Origin: JAAUQA01 sp036351435
GTDB taxonomy: Bacteria; Pseudomonadota; Gammaproteobacteria; Competibacterales; Competibacteraceae
DNA: 14,767 nt
Direction: 5' to 3'
NCBI GenBank assembly: GCA_036351435.1
Contig: JAZBPA010000237.1
Span: forward strand, 1-14,767
Under the pieces are notes generated by a model. The model did not search any database, was not told where the DNA came from, and worked only from the letters and a program-made list of their open reading frames with translations. Below, piece by piece: positions 7,609 through 13,884 of this stretch (positions within the stretch are counted from its first letter, which is position 1; every line of letters starts with the position of its first letter). Both the position numbers and the translations under genes were made by a program.

Positions 7609-8595
7609 TCAGGCGGCGGCGTGTAAGGCCCGTTTGTGGGCGTGCGCCACGGCAGCGTCCCGCACCCACTGACCCTGTTCATAAGCCTTGACCCGTGCCC
7701 GCAACCGCTCACGATTGCATGGCCCGTCGCCGTTGATGACGTTAAAAAATTCTTCCCAATCGATAGGGCCGAAATCGTAATGACCGCGCGCTTCGTTCCA
7801 GCGCAACTGCGGATCGGGCACGGTCAAGTTCAGAAACTCGGCTTGGGGTACGGTCTGATCGACGAAGCGCTGGCGCAGCTCGTCGTTGCTGTACAGTTTG
7901 ATTTTCCACTGCATGGACTGGGCACTGTGCGGCGAATCATTGTCGGAAGGGCCGAACATCATCAGCGACGGCCACCACCAGCGGTTGAGTGCATCTTGAG
8001 CCATCGCTCTTTGTTCGGCTGTGCCGCGCGCCAGAGTCAGCATGATGTCGTAGCCCTGGCGCTGATGAAAACTTTCTTCCTTGCAGATGCGGATCATGGC
8101 GCGTGAGTAAGGGCCGAAAGAGCAGCGTTGCAAGGTCACCTGATTCATAATCGCAGCCCCGTCCACCAACCAGCCGATCGCGCCGATGTCGGCCCAGGTT
8201 AGCGAAGGGTAGTTAAAAATGCTGGAATACTTGGCTTTGCCGGAATGGAGCTGTTCGATTAACTGATCGCGGGATATGCCCAGCGTTTCCGCCGCGCTGT
8301 ACAGATATAACCCATGCCCGCCTTCATCCTGTACCTTGGCGAGCAGGATGGCTTTGCGTTTCAAACTCGGCGCACGGGTGATCCAATTGCCTTCGGGCAA
8401 CATGCCGACCACCTCTGAGTGGGCGTGCTGCGAAATCTGCCGGATCAGGGTTTTGCGATACGCCTCCGGCATCCAATCTTTCGGTTCGATTTTAATGTCA
8501 GCGTCGATACGTTCTTGAAAGGCGCGCTCTTCGGGCGATAGTTCCTCCAACGATCTCACCCGATCAACGCCGGTATTAACCATTTGTGCATACAT
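7609..8595 (-). CDS. paaA: Phenylacetyl-CoA epoxidase catalytic subunit PaaA
   Basis: Diiron oxygenase subunit that inserts one oxygen atom into the aromatic ring of phenylacetyl-CoA, giving the 1,2-epoxide. It works with PaaC and PaaB and receives electrons from PaaE. The 328-residue protein carries the two EXXH metal motifs in EGGH (91-94) and ESFH (174-177), with a further probable carboxylate ligand in HSEVVGM (Glu61). Also visible are KDWMPEAYRKTL (39-50), WWWPSLMMFGP (206-216) and the C-terminal WNEARGHYDFGPIDWEEF region. ATG 8595 has GGAG 8 bases upstream and begins the conserved MYAQMV sequence. The frame stays open upstream to 8844, but only as an overlap with paaX. It lies 40 bases after the paaX stop. 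Length and motifs match known PaaA. Confidence 0.96.
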   Translation of the reverse strand: MYAQMVNTGVDRVRSLEELSPEERAFQERIDADIKIEPKDWMPEAYRKTLIRQISQHAHSEVVGMLPEGNWITRAPSLKRKAILLAKVQDEGGHGLYLYSAAETLGISRDQLIEQLHSGKAKYSSIFNYPSLTWADIGAIGWLVDGAAIMNQVTLQRCSFGPYSRAMIRICKEESFHQRQGYDIMLTLARGTAEQRAMAQDALNRWWWPSLMMFGPSDNDSPHSAQSMQWKIKLYSNDELRQRFVDQTVPQAEFLNLTVPDPQLRWNEARGHYDFGPIDWEEFFNVINGDGPCNRERLRARVKAYEQGQWVRDAAVAHAHKRALHAAA

Positions 8596-8635
8596 AGCGA
8601 ATCTCCACAGTTCAGATGCGGTACTCAATTCAAAT

Positions 8636-9574
8636 TCAATTAGCGGGTGCGTCCGACAAGCCGCCGAAACGCAGGTAAAAATCCCGACCGACTTCAGGCA
8701 AGGGACCATCAGCGGAGAGCAGGGCTTTGGAGAGGTACTGCTCAGACGGTCCTGACAGCAGCCGATACAAATTGCGGCATAACAAACGAGCCGCTGCGCC
8801 CACCCAGTCGGGCGGAAGCAACTCGTTGGGCAATTGCGGATCACGTAGCAGCAGACGCCGGTATTCGTGAATCAACAAGGTACGGACTTGGAAGCATTGC
8901 TCGGGATCCAGGGTGTCGGCGCTTTCCAGCGCTGCCCATATCGGCCGGAATTGCGCCAGAAAACGATGATAATCCTCAGATAACCCGTCTAAATTCCAGC
9001 AGGTTTTCACCAGGTTTTTCAATGGCGAAGACACCACTGTATCTTCACTGGTGGCGCGCATCAAAATGACTTCGTCCTGTAAGCCCAGAGCCTGCAGCGT
9101 TCCGCTCAGCAAATCCACTTCCGCCATCGGGTGAGCCATGATGCCGGGTGCGATGGCGCCGAACCCCAACCAATTCAGTTCCCGGCGTAGGTTTTCTCGC
9201 TCGCTGCTATTGATCTGTGAGGTCAGGACTAGGCGCCAGACGCCGTCCCAACGCATCGGATGCTCGTCGTAAATCCGCCGGAAAGCGTTTCTAAATCGGC
9301 GTAGCCCCGATTCCGTCACACTGTAAAAACTGCGTCGGCCGACCTGTGCCGAGTTCAACCACCCTTCCTTGGACAACCGATACACCGAGGTTCTAACCAA
9401 ACGCTGGTTGAGTCCCAATGGATCCAACAAAGCAATGATGCTGCCCAACCAAACCGTACCGCCCCGCGGCACGATAGCATCGCCGTACAGGGTGATGATC
9501 AGCGATCCCCCCCGAATCGGGCGCTTGCCACGGAACTCGCCCACCAACTCTTCCACACGCCGAATTTTTGCCAT
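8636..9574 (-). CDS. paaX: PaaX-family transcriptional repressor of phenylacetate degradation
   Basis: PaaX-family proteins are GntR-like repressors that bind paa promoters and release them when phenylacetyl-CoA is present. The 312-residue product has an N-terminal winged helix (about 20-90) with SLIITLYGDAIVPRGGTVWLGSI, VRTSVYRLSKEGW and GRRSFYSVTESG segments. A central PaaX domain begins near WDGVWRLVLTS, and a C-terminal PaaX-C region contains VRTLLIHEYRRLLLRDP and LPPDW. Length is typical. ATG 9574 is preferred; TTG 9583 would add three residues, and only GGAA lies upstream of either. It is the first gene of the operon, 40 bases before paaA, so it probably controls its own transcription together with paaABCDE. 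The divergent region next to it carries repeated motifs that could be its sites. Confidence 0.93.
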   Translation of the reverse strand: MAKIRRVEELVGEFRGKRPIRGGSLIITLYGDAIVPRGGTVWLGSIIALLDPLGLNQRLVRTSVYRLSKEGWLNSAQVGRRSFYSVTESGLRRFRNAFRRIYDEHPMRWDGVWRLVLTSQINSSERENLRRELNWLGFGAIAPGIMAHPMAEVDLLSGTLQALGLQDEVILMRATSEDTVVSSPLKNLVKTCWNLDGLSEDYHRFLAQFRPIWAALESADTLDPEQCFQVRTLLIHEYRRLLLRDPQLPNELLPPDWVGAAARLLCRNLYRLLSGPSEQYLSKALLSADGPLPEVGRDFYLRFGGLSDAPAN

Positions 9575-9591
9575 GCTCAACAATTTCCGTC

Positions 9592-9650
9592 TTATGTTCT
9601 TCTTTTATGTAACATAACAAGAGAGATACAGGGGTTAGCGTTTGTTATGA
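9592..9650. promoter_or_regulatory. Candidate operator cluster upstream of paaX
   Basis: TTATGT (9605-9610) and ACATAA (9612-9617) form a perfect 6+1+6 palindrome. A CATAACAA (9613-9620) faces its inverted copy TTGTTATG (9642-9649), centre to centre 29 bases, about three helical turns. Another TTATGT lies at 9592-9597. The cluster is 20-75 bases upstream of the paaX start. No clear -35/-10 pair for paaX was found inside it. Its assignment to PaaX is an inference from position. Confidence 0.5.
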
Positions 9651-9718
9651 CAGTCAGGCTCTTGATTGGTTGATCCTACCGTAACACAAGGATAAAAATA
9701 AAGTCTTTGGAGTGGATG

Positions 9719-9747
9719 TTGACATAACAGAAATGATACACTAAAAA
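9719..9747 (+). promoter_or_regulatory. Candidate sigma-70 promoter for the liv operon, overlapped by a CATAACA motif
   Basis: A perfect -35 TTGACA (9719-9724) is followed after 17 bases by TAAAAA (9742-9747), which matches the -10 consensus at 4 of 6 positions. The CATAACA repeat at 9723-9729 overlaps the last two bases of the -35 box, so a protein bound there would block polymerase. Transcription from here gives a leader of about 150 bases. Confidence 0.45.
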
Positions 9748-9903
9748 TGTATTGCATGAATAATTTTGTGTCGCTTTTGGTTGGCTTTGTTTCGCATCTG
9801 TAACGTAATGAAGGTCAGTCCATATCCCTCAGTATCCCTGTGAGGGAAGGTCGGCTCAGACCGCCTACATAACAATCAACCTGATGTTTTCGGAGGACGT
9901 ATT
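9748..9903 (+). other. Leader region of livK with a hairpin and a further CATAACA motif
   Basis: No gene is seen in this 156-base stretch, which completes the 329-base non-coding gap 9575-9903. TCCCTCA (9825-9831) and TGAGGGA (9841-9847) form a perfect 7-base stem with a 9-base loop. Just after it, GGTC and GACC (about 9849-9862) can form a second small stem. A fourth ACATAACAA lies at 9867-9875, and the strong ribosome site GGAGGA at 9892-9897. No T-run follows the stem, so it is not an obvious terminator. It could stabilise the leader or be an attenuation element. Confidence 0.4.
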
Positions 9904-11055
9904 ATGTTCAAGCCCATGATCGGCAGGGTACTCGCTCTGGTCGCGCTGTTTTTTGTCGTGCTTACTCCGGTGTTCGCTGCCGACACCATTAAGATTGGTT
10001 CCTTCCTTTCAGTCACCGGCCCGGCCTCTTTTCTGGGCGATCCGGAGCTCAAAACCCTTCAGCTATATATCGAAAAAATCAATGCGGCTGGCGGGGTGCT
10101 GGGCAAACAGCTGGAGCTGATTCATTACGATGATGCCGGCGATGCCAACAAAGCCCGCACCTTCGTCAAACGTCTGATCTCCAACGATGAGGTTGATATT
10201 ATTCTGGGCGGTACCACAACCGGCACCACCATGGCTGCTATTCCGTTGGTCGAGCGTGCCGAAATACCGTTCATTTCGATGGCCGGCGGTATCCCTATCA
10301 TTGATCCAGTCCAGAAATGGGTGTTCAAAACACCGCAAACCGATCGTATGGCTGCTGAAAAGATCATGGAGCACATGAAAAATCAGGGAATCAGCAAGAT
10401 TGCCCTGATTTCAGGTACTGGTGGTTTCGGGCGTTCTGGTCGCGAGCAGACCTTGGACGTTGCGCCGCAATACGGTATTGAAATTCTGGCCGACGAAACT
10501 TACGGTCCCAAAGACACCGATATGACCGCCCAGTTGACCAAGATCAAAAACACCGACGGCGTGCAAGCGGTGTTCAACTTCGGGTTCGGTCAAGGCCCGG
10601 CAATCGTGACTAAAAACTACGCTCAACTGGGCATTGAATGGCCGCTGTACCAATCGCATGGTGTGGCTTCCAACAGTTACATTGAGTTGGCCGGTGAAGC
10701 TGCCGAAGGCGTGTTGATTTCGGCTTCGGCCTTGCTGATTGCCGATGATCTGCCCGCCGACGACGTGCAAAAAGACGTGTTGGTGACTTACAAAAAGGAT
10801 TATGAAGAAGCATTCAAAAATCCAGTCTCGACCTTCGGTGCTTACGCGTACGATGCTCTGATGATCGCGGTGGATGCCATGAACCGTGCCGGCGATACGG
10901 ACAAGGCCAAGGTGCGCGATGCCATTGAACAAACCACGGGTTACGTGGGTGCCACCGGCATGGTCAACATGACGCCCGAGGACCATATGGGACTGGATCT
11001 CACTGCCTTTCGTATTTTGCAAATCAAGGGCGGTGGTTGGCAGCTGGTTCAATAA
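9904..11055 (+). CDS. HAAT-type ABC transporter periplasmic substrate-binding protein (LivK-like)
   Basis: Periplasmic binding component of a branched-chain-amino-acid-type importer, 383 residues. A signal peptide is clear: Lys3 and Arg8, the hydrophobic stretch VLALVALFFVVL, and a probable cleavage after VFA (residue 25), leaving ADTIKIG. Mature-domain features are GSFLSVTGPASFLGDPE, AAGGVLGKQLELIHYDDAGDA, a hinge-side VDIILGGTTTGTT, AYAYDALMIAVDAMNRAG and a closing block near TGYVGATGMVNM. ATG 9904 has GGAGGA at a 6-base spacing. The family binds amino acids, amides or aromatic acids, and the sequence does not decide which. The divergent paa operon makes phenylacetate or another aromatic acid the best guess. 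A repeat element separates it from livH. Confidence 0.85.
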   Translation: MFKPMIGRVLALVALFFVVLTPVFAADTIKIGSFLSVTGPASFLGDPELKTLQLYIEKINAAGGVLGKQLELIHYDDAGDANKARTFVKRLISNDEVDIILGGTTTGTTMAAIPLVERAEIPFISMAGGIPIIDPVQKWVFKTPQTDRMAAEKIMEHMKNQGISKIALISGTGGFGRSGREQTLDVAPQYGIEILADETYGPKDTDMTAQLTKIKNTDGVQAVFNFGFGQGPAIVTKNYAQLGIEWPLYQSHGVASNSYIELAGEAAEGVLISASALLIADDLPADDVQKDVLVTYKKDYEEAFKNPVSTFGAYAYDALMIAVDAMNRAGDTDKAKVRDAIEQTTGYVGATGMVNMTPEDHMGLDLTAFRILQIKGGGWQLVQ

Positions 11056-11069
11056 ACCTGTCCGGATCA

Positions 11070-11182
11070 GGGCTTACGCAGCTCGTTCCAGAGGACGCCG
11101 TGAATACTTTCTTGTAGGCTTGACGACGGCCATCCAGTCCGTCGACACCTCTGGAACGAGCGACGCAAGCCCTGTGCGTAAG
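11070..11182. repeat. Nested inverted-repeat element between livK and livH (REP/MITE-like)
   Basis: Two 25-base outer arms (11070-11094 and 11148-11172) are inverted copies matching at 22 of 25 positions, with a perfect 14-base core GCTCGTTCCAGAGG. Inside, 11121-11129 and 11139-11147 form a second stem of 9 bases with one mismatch, flush against the outer right arm, leaving a 26-base bulge at 11095-11120. CTTACGCA (11073-11080) also pairs perfectly with TGCGTAAG (11175-11182), giving transposon-like ends. No coding potential is visible. The TGTAGGCTTGACGACGGCCATCCA interior resembles dispersed repeats I recall from some gammaproteobacteria (from memory, not checked). It lies 15 bases after the livK stop and could lower expression of the permease genes relative to livK. 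Confidence 0.7.
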
Positions 11183-11270
11183 TCTTATAGATCTTAAGCG
11201 AGACCCCACTTTTTGCTTAGGGTAAAAGCGGGTTTGTCGATCACCATGCTGTTGAACGTCAGGCGGGTTT

Positions 11271-12146
11271 ATGTTTGCAGAATTTCTTCAATATCTGTTC
11301 TCCGGTGTCACTATCGGTTCCACCTATGCGTTGGTGGGGTTGGGGTTCGCCATCATCTATAACGCCAGTCATGTCATTAACTTCGCTCAGGGTGAATTCG
11401 TCATGATCGGCGGGATGGGCACCGTGTTCTTGCTCAACGTCGGCGTTCCGCTACCGCTGGCTATCGTGTGCGCTGTCGTGCTGGCTGTTCTAGCCGGGTT
11501 AGCGCTGGAGAAGTTCGCTGTCGAACCGTCCAAGCAGGCCGATGTGGTGACGCTGATCATCATCACTATCGGTGCGTCGATTTTCTTACGCGGCTTGGTA
11601 CAGGTGTTCTGGGGCAAAGAATTTTTCGCGTTGCCGCCGTTCAGCGGCAACGATCCGATCCACCTCGGCGGTGCAACCATACTACCGCAAAGCCTGTGGG
11701 TGCTTGGGGTAACGCTGGTGATCGTGGGGACTCTGGCCTGGTTTTTTAAATACACGCTGCTGGGTAAGGCCATTTTAGCGACCGCTTGCAATGCGGACGC
11801 GGCAAAGTTGATGGGCATCAACACTCAATTCATTTTGTTCTTCTCTTTCGGGTTGTCAGCTCTGTTGGGCGCGGTGGCGGGCATTATCATCGCGCCGATT
11901 ACCCTAACCTCCTATGATATCGGGATCATGTTGGGCCTCAAGGGCTTCGTGGCAGCTGTGCTTGGTGGGCTGGGAAGCGCGGTGGGCGCCATCGTCGGCG
12001 GGTTATTGCTGGGTATCATTGAGGCGATGGCGGCGGGGTATATTTCCTCTGATTACAAGGATGCCGTCCCGTTTGTGATCATTCTGCTGATCTTGTTTTT
12101 CCTGCCGAGCGGTTTATTCGGCGTGCGCGGCACGGAGCGGGTGTGA
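11271..12146 (+). CDS. livH: HAAT-type ABC transporter permease (LivH-like)
   Basis: Inner-membrane permease of 291 residues with about eight hydrophobic segments, forming the translocation channel with LivM. Characteristic features are LFSGVTIGSTYALVGLGFAIIYNAS at the N-terminus, the family motif HVINFAQGEFVMIGG (35-49), the GKAILATACNADAAKLMGI loop that contacts the ATPase, and KGFVAAVLGGLGSAVGAIVGG toward the C-terminus. ATG 11271 has AGGCGG about 5-7 bases upstream. Its TGA stop overlaps the livM ATG by one base. The livK-livH gap of 215 bases is occupied mainly by the nested repeat. The symbol follows the family; the substrate need not be leucine. Confidence 0.9.
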   Translation: MFAEFLQYLFSGVTIGSTYALVGLGFAIIYNASHVINFAQGEFVMIGGMGTVFLLNVGVPLPLAIVCAVVLAVLAGLALEKFAVEPSKQADVVTLIIITIGASIFLRGLVQVFWGKEFFALPPFSGNDPIHLGGATILPQSLWVLGVTLVIVGTLAWFFKYTLLGKAILATACNADAAKLMGINTQFILFFSFGLSALLGAVAGIIIAPITLTSYDIGIMLGLKGFVAAVLGGLGSAVGAIVGGLLLGIIEAMAAGYISSDYKDAVPFVIILLILFFLPSGLFGVRGTERV

Positions 12147-13102
12147 TGCTGGAAAAATTGACAACACCCCGCACCGGCGGTTTGCTGGTTCTGGCCGTGA
12201 TCATTGTGTTGCTACCGCTGTTCCTGCCCAATAATTATTATTACGACGTGGCGATCAAGATCGGCATCAACGCCATCGTGGTGGTTGGCTTGAATCTGCT
12301 GGTGGGTTATGCCGGTCAGATCAGTCTGGGCCACGGCGGATTTTTCGGGTTAGGCGCTTATACCTCCGGCGTGCTGACCGTCTATTACGGCTGGTCGTCG
12401 ATACTGGCGCTACTGGCCGGTGTGGTGCTGGTCGGCGTCATTTCATTCGTGATCGCCCGTCCCATTCTGCGCCTGAGCGGCCATTACCTGGCCATGGCGA
12501 CGTTGGGCTTGGGGATCATCATCTCCATCATTATCACTAACGAGGACTGGCTGACCGGCGGTCCCGACGGCATGTACGTGGAACCGTTCACGCTGTTCGG
12601 CTGGGAACTCTATGGCGAACAGACCTGGTACTGGGTAATCGGGGTGTTGCTGGTCATCAGCGTGTGGCTAGCGCTCAATATTATCGATTCTCCGGCGGGT
12701 CGGGCTTTACGCGCGGTGCACGGTTCGGAGGTGGCAGCGCAGGTAGTCGGCGTCGATACCACCGGTTACAAGGTCCTCCTGTTCGTGGTTTCGGCGGTGT
12801 TCGCCAGTCTCATGGGCAGCCTGTTCGCCCATTATTCGGGATTTATCAGCCCGGTGCAGGCCGGTTTTTTCCATTCCATCGAACTGGTCACCATGGTGGT
12901 GCTGGGCGGTATGGCGTCTACTTTCGGGGCGGTGATCGGAGCGGTCATTCTTACCCTGTTGCCTCAGTTGCTGAGCGGTTTCGAGGATTTCGAGATGGTG
13001 ATCTTCGGACTGATTCTCATGCTGACTCTGATCTTCATGCCTAAGGGACTGGTGCCCACGCTGAGCGCACTATTCAAGGATCGGCGGGGGCGCAAGCCAT
13101 GA
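12146..13102 (+). CDS. livM: HAAT-type ABC transporter permease (LivM-like)
   Basis: Second inner-membrane permease, 318 residues, rich in hydrophobic helices. Family motifs are GLNLLVGYAGQISLGHGGFFGLGAYTSG (about 48-75), SGHYLAMATLGLG, the cytoplasmic SPAGRALRAVHGSEVAAQVVGVD coupling loop (about 182-204) and a C-terminal ATFGAVIGA-like segment (STFGAVIGAVILTLLPQLL). ATG 12146 overlaps the livH stop (TGATG) and has GGAG 8 bases upstream; a GTG one codon earlier is possible. The stop overlaps the livG start as ATGA. The tight overlaps with both neighbours indicate coupled translation of one transport complex. Confidence 0.9.
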   Translation: MLEKLTTPRTGGLLVLAVIIVLLPLFLPNNYYYDVAIKIGINAIVVVGLNLLVGYAGQISLGHGGFFGLGAYTSGVLTVYYGWSSILALLAGVVLVGVISFVIARPILRLSGHYLAMATLGLGIIISIIITNEDWLTGGPDGMYVEPFTLFGWELYGEQTWYWVIGVLLVISVWLALNIIDSPAGRALRAVHGSEVAAQVVGVDTTGYKVLLFVVSAVFASLMGSLFAHYSGFISPVQAGFFHSIELVTMVVLGGMASTFGAVIGAVILTLLPQLLSGFEDFEMVIFGLILMLTLIFMPKGLVPTLSALFKDRRGRKP

Positions 13103-13857
13103 GCCTGTTGCGGGTCGAGAACCTTAGCAAATCCTTCGGTGGCGTGGACGCCATTGCCGATTTGAGCTTCGCTATCCAGGTCGGCGCGATCCACGCGGTT
13201 ATCGGCCCCAATGGAGCCGGCAAAACCACATTGTTCAATATGATCACCGGTCTATACCAGCCGACCCGAGGCGCTATTTTTCTGGAAGAACACAATATCG
13301 TCGGCCAAGCGCCTTATACACTGGCCAAGCGCGGACTGAGCCGGACCTTTCAAAATCTGCAGATCTGCATGAACATGACTGCTGTCGAAAATGTGATGGT
13401 GGGGCGTCATTTGCACCTCAACCGCAGTTTTATTGCCGCTATGTTGCGGTTGCCGATCATCGTGCGCGGCGACCGCCAGTGTCGAGAAAAAGCGGCGGAA
13501 TTGATGGAATTCGTCGGAGTCGGCAAATACGTCAAAACGGATGCCAACGCCATGCCCTACGGCGCCCTGAAACGGCTGGAAATTGCCCGCGCCTTGGCGG
13601 CGGAGCCGAAGGTATTACTGCTGGATGAACCTGCCGCCGGCTTGAACGCCAAAGAAACCGCCGAGATCGACCAATTGATCCAAAAAATCGCCACTACCGG
13701 CGTCACCGTCGTGTTGGTGGAACACGATATGAAGTTGGTGATGAACATCTCGGATTATCTACTGGTTCTGGACTTCGGTAAAAAGCTGGCCGAGGGCACG
13801 CCTGACGAGATCAGCAACAACCCCGACGTGATCGCCGCTTATCTGGGCGGCGGTTAA
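13099..13857 (+). CDS. livG: HAAT-type ABC transporter ATP-binding protein (LivG-like)
   Basis: Cytoplasmic ATPase of 252 residues that powers the importer. Seen: Walker A GPNGAGKTT (36-44), the Q-loop SRTFQNLQ with Gln85, the ABC signature region MPYGALKRLEIARAL (152-166), Walker B VLLLDEPAAGL (172-182) and the switch His209 in VEHDM. The LivG-specific insertion around VGRHLHLNRSF to REKAAELMEFVG is present. The signature reads YGALKR where many LivG proteins have YGxQRR, a modest variation. The start overlaps the livM stop (ATGA). HAAT importers usually have a second ATPase, LivF. It does not follow directly; a hemerythrin gene comes next. Confidence 0.93.
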   Translation: MSLLRVENLSKSFGGVDAIADLSFAIQVGAIHAVIGPNGAGKTTLFNMITGLYQPTRGAIFLEEHNIVGQAPYTLAKRGLSRTFQNLQICMNMTAVENVMVGRHLHLNRSFIAAMLRLPIIVRGDRQCREKAAELMEFVGVGKYVKTDANAMPYGALKRLEIARALAAEPKVLLLDEPAAGLNAKETAEIDQLIQKIATTGVTVVLVEHDMKLVMNISDYLLVLDFGKKLAEGTPDEISNNPDVIAAYLGGG

Positions 13858-13884
13858 CGACTAGCCTGCACGAGACTGATTCGC

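Noticed and set aside
8596..8844. N-terminal extension of paaA to 8844
   Set aside because: It overlaps the 3' part of paaX, is Cys-rich and unlike PaaA. ATG 8595 has GGAG upstream and matches the family start.
10411..11052. 213-codon open frame on the minus strand opposite livK
   Set aside because: It lies entirely opposite a well-supported gene, has a composition typical of antisense reading, and shows no domain.
11056..11182. Intrinsic terminator after livK
   Set aside because: The long inverted repeat is not followed by a T-run and has a large bulged interior, so a repeat element is the better description.
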